64,000 nt of DNA from CAXBMB01 sp052078155 (GCA_052078155.1 JBQJBP010000003.1:744001-808000); one strand, 5' to 3'; positions 9,664 through 19,053 are shown, counted from the stretch's first letter. Made by a program: numbers and translations. Notes: generated by a model not told the origin, from the sequence alone.

Positions 9664-11064
9664 TCACGACGTCTCGTCCGAGACTTCCCCGACCCGGCGC
9701 AGCGGCTGGCCTGCCAAGACCCTTTCTTCGATGGCCTCCAGATTACGGCCTTTGGTTTCCGGCATCCAGACCAGGGAAATGATGAAGGCCAGACCACAGA
9801 CCAGGGCAAAGAAGACAAAGACCGCCGCCAGACCAAAGACCGACACACCTGACAAGAAGAAGAAGGCAACCAGTGCGTTGAACAACCAGCTGGTGGCTGA
9901 GGCGACAGCCAGTCCGGTTTCCCGAATGGTCGAGGGGATCAACTCCGCCATCATGACGTAAGGCAAGGGCCCGAGGCTCATGGCGAAGGCCGCAATGTAG
10001 ATGCAGAGCCCGGCCAGCCCCAATCCAGACCAGTCCCAGATTTGCGCCAGAACCACACACACCAGCCCCAGAACCATGGCCAGCGCCCCGTAGAGCGCCA
10101 GCGGACGACGGCCCAAGCGGTCCACGGTCAGGATGGCAACCACTGTGGCGATCACATTGACCACCCCCAATCCGAAGGTCGCTCCCAGGGCCGCCACGCC
10201 CGGTTCAAAGCCCAGCTCGATAAAGATGGTCGGGGCATAATAGAGGATGCCGTCAATACCACTGAGATTCTGCAGGATGAACAGGCCGCAACAGAGCCAG
10301 ATCACCGCCATGGTCGTGCCCTGGGTCAGAAACTGGCGCAGCACCTGAAAGCCCTGAGGGCCATCACTCTGATCTGCCTGATCTCCCGAAAAGGCGTCAG
10401 GCTCAAAACCCAGCTTTGCCGCTGACTTCAATCCGGCAGCCTTCTCACCGACCGCAATCAGCCAGGTCGGGCTTTCCGGCACCAGCAGCAAGCCAACTGC
10501 GCCTGCGATGGCAATCAACCCGCCGCCGCCGATGGCTCTGGCCCACAAGGCAGGATCTTCCAGCCAGAGAGGCACCGCATAGGCGATCATGATCCCCAGA
10601 GTCACCGCCAGCTGAAAGAGAGACACCACGCCCCCGCGATAGCGCGCCGGGGTGGCTTCCCCGGCGAACATTGGCGCGGTCATGGAGGAGATCCCGACAG
10701 ACAAGCCGATCAGGAAACGGGCCACGATCACCCAGGCCAAAGGCGGATGCAGCAGAGTCAGACCATAGCCTGCCACCGCCAGGACAAAGGCCAGTGCCAG
10801 AGTGACTTTCCGCCCGAATTTGCGATTGAGCGGACCGGCCACCACCGCCCCGAAGAAGCAGCAGATCACCAGGGACACGGTGAAGTACTCCTGCGCGGCG
10901 ATGCCCAGAGAAAACTCTTTGGCGATGCTGTCGAGCCACCCGGCAATGCTGGCGGTGCTGTAGCCAAACAGCAGCCCGCAGCAGAGCGTCAGGTAGGACA
11001 CCCGGTAGATCATCCCGGGCAGTCCCTTTTGCGGCGTTCCTCCAGCCATGGCTTGCCCTGACAT
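9664..11064 (-). CDS. Sugar-porter family MFS transporter
   Basis: Twelve-helix transporter of 466 residues with sugar-porter signatures: FGYSTASIAG in helix 1, NRKFGRKV in the loop 2-3 region, PESPTW after helix 6, DRLGRRPL in the loop 8-9 region and PETKGRNLEAIE at the C-terminus. Its ATG overlaps the stop of the preceding MFS gene by one base (TAATG), so the two porters are translationally coupled. The substrate is probably a sugar, polyol or amino sugar, given the neighbouring GMC oxidoreductase and DegT-type aminotransferase. Two successive sugar porters in one operon are unusual. Confidence 0.9.
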   Translation of the reverse strand: MSGQAMAGGTPQKGLPGMIYRVSYLTLCCGLLFGYSTASIAGWLDSIAKEFSLGIAAQEYFTVSLVICCFFGAVVAGPLNRKFGRKVTLALAFVLAVAGYGLTLLHPPLAWVIVARFLIGLSVGISSMTAPMFAGEATPARYRGGVVSLFQLAVTLGIMIAYAVPLWLEDPALWARAIGGGGLIAIAGAVGLLLVPESPTWLIAVGEKAAGLKSAAKLGFEPDAFSGDQADQSDGPQGFQVLRQFLTQGTTMAVIWLCCGLFILQNLSGIDGILYYAPTIFIELGFEPGVAALGATFGLGVVNVIATVVAILTVDRLGRRPLALYGALAMVLGLVCVVLAQIWDWSGLGLAGLCIYIAAFAMSLGPLPYVMMAELIPSTIRETGLAVASATSWLFNALVAFFFLSGVSVFGLAAVFVFFALVCGLAFIISLVWMPETKGRNLEAIEERVLAGQPLRRVGEVSDETS

Positions 11065-12398
11065 TACGAAGCAGCCGACGCCATTTTCTTCTCAATATCC
11101 TCCAGGCTGACCCCTTTGGTTTCCGGTGCAAAACGCCAGGCGAAGAACACACCGATTGTGCAGAAAGCTGCAAAGATGCCAAAGGTCACCGCCGCACCAA
11201 ATCCGGCCACGATGACCGGGAAGAGGAACACCACCAGGAAGTTACAGGACCAGTTGGCCACCGACGCCATGGCCATGCCCCGGCTGCGCAAGGCCAGCGG
11301 AAAGAGCTCTGACATGTAAAGCCAGGGAAGCGGCCCCAGGCTGACGGCAAAAAAGGTGATGTAGGCGAACAGCCCGGCCAGAGCCAGCGGGGCCAGCATC
11401 GGAGTGCTTTCCAGCATGGTGTAGGCAATCACCGCCAGACTGATGGCGGTCCCGACAAACCCGATGATGAACAAGGGTCTGCGGCCCAGCCGATCGACCA
11501 CAAACATGGCCACAATGGTCATCAGCACGTTGACCGCGCCAATGCCCACGGTAGCGGCAATCTGCACGTCCGTGCCGTGAAAACCGGCGTGCTTCAGAAT
11601 GGTCGGGGCATAATAAATCACCGCGTTGATGCCGCTGACCTGCTGCAGCAGAAAGGCGACCACGGTGAAGAAGACGATGGGGCGCACATTGTCGGTGAAG
11701 AACTCGCTCCAGGCCGGCACCTTTGGCGCGTTCTTGCTGGATTTGTCGATCTCATCAACAATCTCATCCACCTGAGCGGCACTCAGATCCGGCTGTACGG
11801 AGGCAATGACCTGTTTGGCCTCCTGGGAGCGGCCGTTCAAAGCAAGCCAGCGCGGGCTTTCCGGTGCACGGGAAATGCCAATCAGAGTGATCAGACCCGG
11901 AATGGCCCCCAGACCCAGCATCCATCGCCAGGCGCCCAGAGGCTCCAGCGCCATATCGATCAGGTAGGACACCAGAATGCCGACCGTGATCATGAACTGA
12001 AAGGCCGAAACAATCGCCCCGCGGTTCTTGGCCGGGGCCAGCTCGGCCAGAAAGAGGGGGGCGGCCATGGCCGACGCCCCGATGGCCAGCCCCAGGATCA
12101 GGCGGGAAAGTGTCAGCATGATCACGTCAACCGACAGGCCACTGGTGATGGATCCGACGCCAAAGAGGATGGAGCAGATAATCAGGACCTTCCGGCGTCC
12201 CAGTCTGTCCGCCCAGAAGGCTGTCAGCATGGCCCCGCCGACCGCGCCAAGCGGCACGGCAGCAGCCATGAAGCCTTCAACCGTTGCGGTGACATCAAAG
12301 CTTGTCGTGATGAAAGGGAGCGCGCCTGCGATCACCCCTTCATCAAAGCCAAACAAGAACCCAAAGAGCGCGGCGAGCGCGACCAGACGTAACAGCAT
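11064..12398 (-). CDS. Sugar-porter family MFS transporter
   Basis: Transporter of 444 residues with sugar-porter hallmarks: FGFDEGVIAGALPFI in helix 1, DRLGRRK, APESPRWLA, QQVSGINAVIYYAPTI in helix 7, DRLGRRPLF and PETKGVSLEDIEKK at the end. The QQxSGINAVxYYAP motif is typical of proton-coupled xylose, galactose or inositol porters. An AAGGG lies just before the ATG. It is the third gene of the aminotransferase-GMC-MFS-MFS series. The N-terminus is rather short, beginning a few residues before helix 1. Confidence 0.92.
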   Translation of the reverse strand: MLLRLVALAALFGFLFGFDEGVIAGALPFITTSFDVTATVEGFMAAAVPLGAVGGAMLTAFWADRLGRRKVLIICSILFGVGSITSGLSVDVIMLTLSRLILGLAIGASAMAAPLFLAELAPAKNRGAIVSAFQFMITVGILVSYLIDMALEPLGAWRWMLGLGAIPGLITLIGISRAPESPRWLALNGRSQEAKQVIASVQPDLSAAQVDEIVDEIDKSSKNAPKVPAWSEFFTDNVRPIVFFTVVAFLLQQVSGINAVIYYAPTILKHAGFHGTDVQIAATVGIGAVNVLMTIVAMFVVDRLGRRPLFIIGFVGTAISLAVIAYTMLESTPMLAPLALAGLFAYITFFAVSLGPLPWLYMSELFPLALRSRGMAMASVANWSCNFLVVFLFPVIVAGFGAAVTFGIFAAFCTIGVFFAWRFAPETKGVSLEDIEKKMASAAS

Positions 12399-12577
12399 CC
12401 CTTTTACCCTTCTCTTAGCCGACGATCCTTGTCACCGGCGGAAGTTTTTTTATCTCGTTGTTTGCTGACCCTCACCAGCAACAGCGGACCGGGGTGCCCT
12501 GCAAAGGGCGGTCTTCTATGTTCAACGGGCGGGCCCGACAGATAAGGGGCCTTGATCATTCTGCCCCCGACAAGGCG

Positions 12578-14074
12578 CTATTCAGACAGACGCTCCAACA
12601 CACCTTCAGCATGGCGCAAAGACCAGGCCGTAATGGTCAGATAACTGTTGGCAGACCCTTGCGACGGCCAGGCTGCTGCATCAGCGACCGACAGGTTGGG
12701 CAATGACCAGAAGCGACCATAGGTGTCAGTCACCCCTTCTTTCGGATCGGGAGACATGCGCAGACCGCCGATTTCATGCAGCGCGGACCCCGGTGTATGG
12801 ACCTGGCTGCGCACCAGTTCCGCCCCCATGGCTTCTGCCACGCCAGGCAGGTAGGCCTGCATTTCATCCAGAATGCGCAAATCACTTTCAGAGCGGTCAT
12901 TGATCACACAGTACTGGCCCATGCCGCCCGGCCCGTCGCCCTGGCCGGAGGTCAGTTTGACCTGATTGGCTTCAGCAGCCTCGCCGACACCGAAGCAGTA
13001 GACCAGCAGGTAAAGCCCCTTGGGATCACAGTCCAGCCAGACCGTGGCGTGGTAGGGGCTGTACCAGGTTTCATCAAACGGCCCCTGAATCTGAATGTGG
13101 TAAGGACGGTCAACCTGGGGGGCGACAAAGGCGTAAATGGGCTCGTCGAGGGGTTCTTTCAGTTTGAACAACCCCTGGACAAAGAGGTGATCGGCCACGT
13201 GACTGCCGACTTTCGGGTGCAGCTCCTGCAGGCCGGAAGCCATGGCCAGACGGGTGGACTGAATGGTGCCTCCCGCCAGTGTGTAGTGGCGGGCTGTCAG
13301 CCGGAAGCGGCGGGTATCTTCCCCAGCGCTCTCAACAATCAAGCCGGTGATCTGTTTGTTGTTGTGCTCCACCTTTTCAACCACCGCATTGGGCACCAGC
13401 ACAATCCCGCCCCGTTTGACTTCCCGGCACAGCAGACCACTGCGCAGCAGGCGATCGGCGGAACAGTCAAACCCGCGCGGAATGTATCCGTTACGGGTTT
13501 CTTCAGTATCGACCCCCAGGGCCGCATGAACGGCTTTGTATCCGCCGTTGTTCAGCCGGCTGAGCACCTCATCCTGGGCTTTCCCGCGGAAGAACGGCGG
13601 GCGCTTTTCGCTTTCACTGCCTGAGACATGCATCAGGTTTTCCGCCCGCTCATAGTAGCTGACGAAGTCCTGATAGGTGAAAGGCCAGTCCGCGAAATCC
13701 CACTCGGCAAAACGGGGCGTACAGCCGCCCCAGAAGAGTGTCCGGCCGCCCACGGCAGACCAGGCATCATGATCCAGAGGTGGGGTCACGTCCTCCTGGA
13801 AATGGGCGCTGTCGGTCCAGGCCGTGCGGTAGCGCACCAGGTTGTGGATCTGGGGCGTCAGGTCATCGCGACTGCGGAAGGACGTGGACCCCACATGCCC
13901 GGGCAGAACAAAGGGGCCTGCTTCCAGCACAACAACCGCCAACCCCTTTTGAGCCAGCTCAATGGCTGTGGTGACACCGGCGGTGCCGGATCCCACCACC
14001 AGCACATCAATACTGCTGGTGGTCTTGGCAACTGAAAAAAGGTCGGCAGTCAGGATCGAAGCGAGAGAAGACAT
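12578..14074 (-). CDS. GMC-family FAD oxidoreductase
   Basis: Flavoprotein of 498 residues. The N-terminal FAD-binding fold (VLVVGSGTAGVTTAIELAQKGL) starts near residue 24. A second nucleotide-site region reads WSAVGGRTLFWGG. C-terminal catalytic elements include LHEIGGLRM and SQGSANSYLTITAWSLRH, resembling the active-site His/Asn of the GMC family. Relatives oxidise pyranoses, polyols or inositols to keto compounds. Together with the upstream aminotransferase it could generate a keto-sugar that is then aminated, or the reverse in catabolism; this is inference. There is no signal peptide, so it is cytoplasmic. Confidence 0.87.
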   Translation of the reverse strand: MSSLASILTADLFSVAKTTSSIDVLVVGSGTAGVTTAIELAQKGLAVVVLEAGPFVLPGHVGSTSFRSRDDLTPQIHNLVRYRTAWTDSAHFQEDVTPPLDHDAWSAVGGRTLFWGGCTPRFAEWDFADWPFTYQDFVSYYERAENLMHVSGSESEKRPPFFRGKAQDEVLSRLNNGGYKAVHAALGVDTEETRNGYIPRGFDCSADRLLRSGLLCREVKRGGIVLVPNAVVEKVEHNNKQITGLIVESAGEDTRRFRLTARHYTLAGGTIQSTRLAMASGLQELHPKVGSHVADHLFVQGLFKLKEPLDEPIYAFVAPQVDRPYHIQIQGPFDETWYSPYHATVWLDCDPKGLYLLVYCFGVGEAAEANQVKLTSGQGDGPGGMGQYCVINDRSESDLRILDEMQAYLPGVAEAMGAELVRSQVHTPGSALHEIGGLRMSPDPKEGVTDTYGRFWSLPNLSVADAAAWPSQGSANSYLTITAWSLRHAEGVLERLSE

Positions 14075-14101
14075 GAGTGTTCCCTAAGTTAACGTCAGAA
14101 A

Positions 14102-15424
14102 TCAGCGATTAAGCAGAGCGTTTGCCACCTTGCGGAAAGCCAGAATGATGTCGTCTTCATCCTGTGTGGTCAGGCGCGAACCAATGGACAGCAAGGCCGA
14201 GCGGTTATGCAGATCATCACAGCCCGGCAGGCTGCCACGCTGATAAGAAATCTCGGCCGAAAACGCGTTGGAGGGGTGAGACCAGGGAAAGCCATCGGTG
14301 CTGTTGGACCGCTTGTGCACCAGGCTTGCGATGTTGAAGTACCAGTGCAGACCCCATTCACGCATGCTCAGGCAGGTAAGCGAGCCCTCAGGCCCTTTCA
14401 GGCCTTCAGCGCGCAACGCCTCCACAAAATCCTGACACAAATCGGCCGTTTCAAAGCGGGAGATCATAAAGGGTCCGCTGTCTCCCGAAGGATCCAGCAC
14501 CGTTCTGAAGCTCAGGCCCGGCACATCAGACAAGGCCTCCCGGATACGCCATTTGGATTGACGCATGGAGCCGGTGATCTGGCTCAGCTTGCGAAACTGC
14601 GCCAGCGCCATGGCCCCTGTCAGATCTGACATCCGCGCGCCCAGGCCCCAGAGCTGGCAGGTTTCATCGCTGGTATCCAGACGCCCGCCTTCATCGCGCG
14701 CATAGCCCAGGTCATGCAGGGCCACAATGCGCCGGAAAAGCTGGTCATCCTGGCAAACCATCATGCCGCCATCGCCGGAGGTCATGTTCTTGTTCAACTG
14801 GAACGAAAAGGTGGCGATGTCGCCAAACCGCCCGACAGGCGTACCGTTCTGGCTGGCTCCCGCGGCTTGGGCACAGTCTTCGATCAGGCCCAGCCCATGC
14901 TTTTTGGCCAGCGCTGCGATCGTCTCCACCCGGCCCGGCGCCCCGCTCATATGCACCAGCAGGATGGCCTTGCTGCGGTCGTTGATTTTGCTGGCCAGAT
15001 CTTCCGGATCCATACAGTAGGTGTCGTCGATATCCACCAGACGGGGAATGGCACCGCTGCGGACAATGGCCGAGACACAACTGACCCACATGTAACCGGC
15101 GATCAGAACTTCATCACCGGGACCAACATCCAGCGCAGATAGCGCAATGGACAAAGCGGCAGTGCCGGAGGAAACAGCCAAAGCATGTTTGTGGCCAAAG
15201 GCCTTCCGCCATTCCTGCTCCAGCGTCTCAACCATGTGCTGGGGATCGGGACCGTAAAAGCGGAAGGGGCTTTGCGCCTTGACCACCCGCTCAACCAGTT
15301 CTCTTTCTTCTTCCCCGATCCAGTGAGCTCCGGGCAGTTCCCAGGGCAGAGGTGCCGTGCGAACCGGCGTGCCACCATCAATGGCCAGACGGTTGGCCTG
15401 AAGAACTTTGTTAGACTCGCTCAC
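14102..15424 (-). CDS. DegT/DnrJ/EryC1/StrS-family PLP aminotransferase
   Basis: PLP enzyme of 440 residues. The StrS-type pattern is clear: GTPVRTAPLPW near the start, SSGTAALSIAL, IEDCAQAAGA with the PLP-binding Asp183, and FSFQLNKNMTSGDGG with the Schiff-base Lys212. Members transaminate keto-sugars and keto-inositols in antibiotic and surface-glycan pathways; the GTPVR start and NKNMTSGDGG resemble scyllo-inosose or keto-sugar aminotransferases. It is the first gene of the minus-strand module, with the GMC oxidoreductase following after 27 bases. The exact substrate is unknown. Confidence 0.9.
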   Translation of the reverse strand: MSESNKVLQANRLAIDGGTPVRTAPLPWELPGAHWIGEEERELVERVVKAQSPFRFYGPDPQHMVETLEQEWRKAFGHKHALAVSSGTAALSIALSALDVGPGDEVLIAGYMWVSCVSAIVRSGAIPRLVDIDDTYCMDPEDLASKINDRSKAILLVHMSGAPGRVETIAALAKKHGLGLIEDCAQAAGASQNGTPVGRFGDIATFSFQLNKNMTSGDGGMMVCQDDQLFRRIVALHDLGYARDEGGRLDTSDETCQLWGLGARMSDLTGAMALAQFRKLSQITGSMRQSKWRIREALSDVPGLSFRTVLDPSGDSGPFMISRFETADLCQDFVEALRAEGLKGPEGSLTCLSMREWGLHWYFNIASLVHKRSNSTDGFPWSHPSNAFSAEISYQRGSLPGCDDLHNRSALLSIGSRLTTQDEDDIILAFRKVANALLNR

Positions 15425-16162
15425 GCTCCGTCTCCCTTGTCATGTTCTTTTCTTTGCATCCGGCTCTGGCATGGCCCGACACCGGAACTGCTGCCTGTTT
15501 TTGCGCGTCACCAGACAGCTCCTTTCACCTGCTCCCGGACATGTCGTACCTGCACTCAAAGATGTCAGCGCCGGGTGATGCGCATTTCCACTCACCCTAC
15601 AGCTTTCTGGCAGCGTCCGAAGGCTGGCTTCAGGGAACGCCAGTTTTCAGCAAAGGGAGCATACAACGACATAAGGCCTCTGGAATAGATTCTTATGATA
15701 CACCTTTTACCAGCCCCTTCCCTTGCCTCTTCACCAGAGCCTTGCAGGTCGGTGATTTGTCTCATCAAAGTGACAGGAACAGGCCCCGTTGCCTCCCTCA
15801 CAAAAGTTCTCGCTGTCAGATCGTTAGGACGCCCCTCTTCTACCAAAACGCTAACACAGATAGCGCTGCAAAAGGCATAACAAAAAGCTGGTGCGAGCCG
15901 GGTCGTTCAACTCCGGAGCGGCAAAAACCACCCGCCATCTCTTTTGCTGCAACCAGAAAGGTAGCAATGAAGGGCAAACCTCAATTTAAGCGTCGTGCGC
16001 CCTGTCTGGCACGCAGATGCGATAGGATTTTTGACCTTTTGGTTTTCGGCATCGGGGCATGACCGGATGACCGCCGGGACCACCAGTCAGTTACACCGCC
16101 GCGGCCGCCAGTTGCTTTAAAATCTGCTTGCCATAAAGGCGCTGTGAAGGAGATCCGAAAGG
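15425..16162. other. Intergenic region between divergent aminotransferase and sulfotransferase units
   Basis: About 740 bases, poorer in GC than the flanking genes. It must hold promoters for both directions. The open frames in it (for example 15442-16062 plus, 15592-15846 minus) have unlikely composition, no ribosome-binding site and no recognisable domain, so I leave them out. TTTAAGCGTCGTGCG around 15986-16000 is loosely like TTTAAGCGTCCAGGACGC before the second sulfotransferase gene. Confidence 0.45.
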
Positions 16163-16210
16163 ATGCCTTATCCCTTCCACTCTTTACCTGACAGGAGCTT
16201 TTCCCGATGA
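16163..16210 (+). CDS. Possible leader peptide 1 (15 residues)
   Basis: A 15-codon frame, MPYPFHSLPDRSFSR, preceded by AAGGAGATCCGAAAGG. Its TGA overlaps the ATG of the next tiny frame (ATGA at 16207-16210). Not recognised; supported only by the Shine-Dalgarno and the coupling geometry. Confidence 0.35.
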   Translation: MPYPFHSLPDRSFSR

Positions 16211-16245
16211 TCGCTTCTTTGTGTCTCTGCTCCGGCCCGCAATGA
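16207..16245 (+). CDS. Possible leader peptide 2 (12 residues)
   Basis: A 12-codon frame, MIASLCLCSGPQ, with AGGAG about ten bases upstream of its ATG. Its stop overlaps the sulfotransferase ATG (ATGA at 16242-16245). It may couple or regulate translation of the sulfotransferase-like gene, which has no good site of its own. Confidence 0.4.
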   Translation: MIASLCLCSGPQ

Positions 16246-17015
16246 TTTTTCTAAAAGACAAAAACCTCTTGTTCTTCAAGGCCCACAAGGTCGCCGGAAC
16301 GAGCGTTGAAATTGCTCTGTCGGTCCACGCGTCCGATCAAGACATCGTGACCCCCATTGGCACGCCCGATGAACTCAACCGACTGGATTGGACCGGGGTG
16401 ACCCCACGAAACTGGGCCAACAGCAAAGAGGTTGAAGAGGCCTACAACGCTGACACGGCTGCCCTCTTAAAAGACATTTCTCAAAACAAAGATCAGGCAG
16501 AAGCAAAGATCCAGAGCTTACTGAAAAAGTTCAAAACCTATTATCGCGCGCAAGCCCGCTTCTACAATCACATCACCCCTGCAGAGCTGACCAGAAACGG
16601 ACAGCTGCCGGAGCACGCAGAGGCCACCAAAGTTACGATCGCCCGCCACCCCTATGAGCAATTGGTGTCACAGGCCTTCTTCCGGGCACAGAAAAAAGAA
16701 CCGGACAACCCCGATCGGGACCTGAACCAATACATCGACTATCTGCTGTCTCAGCCCTCCAAGAACGAAGCCTACTATCTGCAGGATGGAAAGGCTCTTT
16801 GTGACATCTATCTGCGCCACGAACATTTGACTGAAGATTTGAAGAAACTGGAAGCCTCCCACGGCTTGGCGCTGGTTGACCGACTGCCCCGCACGAAACA
16901 TCACTACCGAACAGACCGGCGACCAGCCCGAGAAATTCTGACAGATTCTCAGAAAGAACGATGCTATGAACGATGCAGACGAGAGTTCGAGTTCTTCGCT
17001 TATGACAGCTGCTAA
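16242..17015 (+). CDS. Sulfotransferase-like protein (paralogue 1)
   Basis: Protein of 257 residues. The N-terminal LLFFKAHKVAGTSVEIAL (9-26) looks like the 5'-phosphosulfate-binding loop of PAPS sulfotransferases, and TIARHPYEQLVSQAFF (from ~132) resembles the 3'-phosphate-binding segment. The C-terminal TDRRPAREILTDSQKERC is nearly identical in the next gene. Family members transfer sulfate from PAPS to glycans or small molecules; the acceptor is unknown. I choose the ATG at 16242 because it aligns exactly with the start of the paralogue and overlaps a leader frame; an in-frame GTG at 16221 is possible. Lower GC than the neighbours hints at transfer. Confidence 0.75.
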   Translation: MIFLKDKNLLFFKAHKVAGTSVEIALSVHASDQDIVTPIGTPDELNRLDWTGVTPRNWANSKEVEEAYNADTAALLKDISQNKDQAEAKIQSLLKKFKTYYRAQARFYNHITPAELTRNGQLPEHAEATKVTIARHPYEQLVSQAFFRAQKKEPDNPDRDLNQYIDYLLSQPSKNEAYYLQDGKALCDIYLRHEHLTEDLKKLEASHGLALVDRLPRTKHHYRTDRRPAREILTDSQKERCYERCRREFEFFAYDSC

Positions 17016-17103
17016 ACTAGGCAAACACAGTTGGCGGTCGTTATGATCTCACTCCGCAGTTCCATTTAAGCGTCCAGGACGCACACCAAGTTGGCACGCC
17101 TGT

Positions 17104-17877
17104 ATGATCTTTCTGAAAGCTCCCAACCTTCTGTTTTTCAAATCGCGCAAGACTGCGGGGACCAGTATTGAAATCGCATTGTCGGCCAATGCAACTGACG
17201 ACGACATTGTCACGCCCATTAGCATTCGCGATGAAATCATGCGCATGTCCCGCTATGGCGTCACGCCACGAAACTGGGCAAAGAGCAAGGAAGCCGAAAG
17301 CAGCTATCTGCAGGCTTTCTCCCACATTCTCGAAACAACTGAGTTTGGCAGTTCAGCCCGGAAAAGCCTGATCCAGGATATAAAAGACAACCGTCAATCG
17401 ACCTTCAAAGAAAACAGGCTGTTCTACAACCACATCCCGCCTCACATCGTCGAAGAAGAAAAAAACCTGCCGGACTACAATACGGCCATAAAGATCACGG
17501 CAACCCGCCATCCTTATGAGCAGCTTATTTCGCACGCTTACTTCAAGGCTGACATGAATCAGATCCTGGCCTGTGATCAGCATCTGAATGATCAGATCGA
17601 GTTTCTTTTGTCCCGCCCGTCATCCAACAACCATTACTATTTCAACAAAGACGGTTCAGCCATCTGCGACATTTACATTCGCTATGAAACTCTAAAGGCA
17701 GATCTGAAATCCTTGGAAGACAGATTTGGCCTGACCCTGCTGGACAACCTGCCCTTCACAAAACACAAAAAGCGGACAGATCGCCGTCCGGCCCGCGAAA
17801 TCCTGACGGAAGACCAAAAACAGCGCTGTTTTGAGCGCTGCAAGGCCGAGTTCGAGTTTTTCGGTTACGAACCATGA
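17104..17877 (+). CDS. Sulfotransferase-like protein (paralogue 2)
   Basis: Also 257 residues, a tandem duplicate of the preceding gene. Matching blocks include LLFFKSRKTAGTSIEIAL, NWAKSKEAE, FYNHIPP, TRHPYEQLISHAYF, CDIYIRYE and TDRRPAREILTEDQKQRC. Both the phosphosulfate loop and the RHPYEQL segment are kept, so both copies are probably active. The start context is weak; an 8-codon frame (17043-17069) lies just upstream. The 88-base gap to paralogue 1 suggests a shared transcript. Divergence in the middle third (residues 45-110) suggests different acceptors. Confidence 0.74.
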   Translation: MIFLKAPNLLFFKSRKTAGTSIEIALSANATDDDIVTPISIRDEIMRMSRYGVTPRNWAKSKEAESSYLQAFSHILETTEFGSSARKSLIQDIKDNRQSTFKENRLFYNHIPPHIVEEEKNLPDYNTAIKITATRHPYEQLISHAYFKADMNQILACDQHLNDQIEFLLSRPSSNNHYYFNKDGSAICDIYIRYETLKADLKSLEDRFGLTLLDNLPFTKHKKRTDRRPAREILTEDQKQRCFERCKAEFEFFGYEP

Positions 17878-18054
17878 CTCCCGCAATATCGCTGGCTGAT
17901 GAGCAGTCGTGGCCTGTTCTCAGATTGCCGTGTCTATCTTGCTGTGCTTCCGCTCCAAATCAGTTAAAAGACCCCCAACCTATGAGGTTGTGGCCCCTAC
18001 GCCAACATCCAGGCTTCGGCCTGACGTCCTCTTCCTGAACGAAGGCCTTCCGTC

Positions 18055-18786
18055 ATGTTGTTGATCAGCTACGGCATCACCAAGTCCGGTAGCACGCTGG
18101 CCTTCGAGCTGTCCAAGGCCATCCTGGATCAGGCAGGACACAAACAACTGCGCCTGGATGACGCCTTTGTCACCGCCGGTCACAAGGTCAATTTCATCGA
18201 TTCTGTGTCTGAGGAAAAGATCGAGAACCTGATCAGGGAAATCGGACCGGACAGAACCATCGCTGTCAAAACACACCGGGAATTTGACCCGGCTCTTGCT
18301 CCCTACCTGAGCAGGAAAATCGAAGAAGGCCATCTGCTTGTGCAGGCCAACTTCCGCGACCCCAGAGAAGTCTGCCTGTCCCTGCTGGACGCCGGGGTTT
18401 TCGCACGGGAAAAAAAGCGGAAAGCCTTTGCGGAAATGAAAACCATGACGGACGCCGTGCGCGGCTGTCACCGGCAGATCAAAAAGCTCCGGCAATGGGG
18501 CGCTCTGCCAAAAGCTCTCCCGCTCTACTACAACGATGTGGCGTACAACACCGACCGGGTCATCGCCGCCATTGACGCCCAGCTCGGCACCAACAGCGAT
18601 TACGAAGCGGTCAAGAAACAAGCCTTCGACAGCTTCACCCAGAAGAACAAAGCCGTCAGAAACCGTTATGAGACAGACCTCAACGCCATGGAGAACAACC
18701 GCCTGCTGGAAGAATTCGGCGATTTCATTCTCCGGGTCTGTGTGGACCGGGACTATTCCTGGTTTACCGAGCCGCTTGAGGCCTGA
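18055..18786 (+). CDS. Sulfotransferase-like protein (distinct subfamily)
   Basis: Protein of 243 residues. SYGITKSGSTLAFELSKAIL at residues 5-24 resembles the phosphosulfate-binding loop, and FRDPREVCLSLLDAG near residue 100 fits the 3'-phosphate-binding segment (RDP, with a following serine). It is not closely similar to the two genes before it but shares the inferred chemistry. The conserved loop Lys is K10 here. The gap of about 180 bases to the previous gene allows a separate promoter. The acceptor is unknown; the nearby glycosyltransferase suggests a surface glycan. Confidence 0.7.
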   Translation: MLLISYGITKSGSTLAFELSKAILDQAGHKQLRLDDAFVTAGHKVNFIDSVSEEKIENLIREIGPDRTIAVKTHREFDPALAPYLSRKIEEGHLLVQANFRDPREVCLSLLDAGVFAREKKRKAFAEMKTMTDAVRGCHRQIKKLRQWGALPKALPLYYNDVAYNTDRVIAAIDAQLGTNSDYEAVKKQAFDSFTQKNKAVRNRYETDLNAMENNRLLEEFGDFILRVCVDRDYSWFTEPLEA

Positions 18787-18993
18787 CACCGGCAGAAAAG
18801 CGAAGGTTGCGAGACGAACCCGGGCTTCCAGTTCGAACTTTCAGTTCGGGCTTTCAGCTGTGATCCGGGCAGGGATCAGCCCTTCATCGGTAAAGACGCT
18901 TTGGCGGCGCAAAAGGCCTTTGGCGCCAGAAAGCGACTGGTGCAGGTCCTTTTGAATGATCCGGGCAATCACCGACTGCTGGATTGGACAAAG

Positions 18994-19053
18994 CCACTGA
19001 AACAGATTTGACTCTAGGTGCGGCGAAGCAAAATGGCGATTGCCTGGCCGCAC
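18994..19053 (+). repeat. Diverged ~60-bp intergenic element, copy 1
   Basis: Contains CCACT-N6-GATTTGACTCTAG, found identically spaced at 41017-41040. It is followed by a stem (GTGCGGC 19018-19024 / GCCGCAC 19047-19053) that ends at the stop codon of the minus-strand glycosyltransferase gene. Similarity to the second copy continues weakly through GAAG..ATGG and TGCC to GGCNGCAC. The stem could also serve as a 3'-end hairpin of the glycosyltransferase mRNA. Confidence 0.5.

Noticed and set aside
9664..12398. Two MFS genes considered as one gene duplicated very recently
   Set aside because: The proteins share only family motifs and differ along their length, so they are separate family members, not a recent duplication.
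15442..16062. 206-codon open frame upstream of the sulfotransferase genes
   Set aside because: Composition rich in Ser, Pro, Arg and Cys, no domain, no plausible start signal; treated as non-coding.
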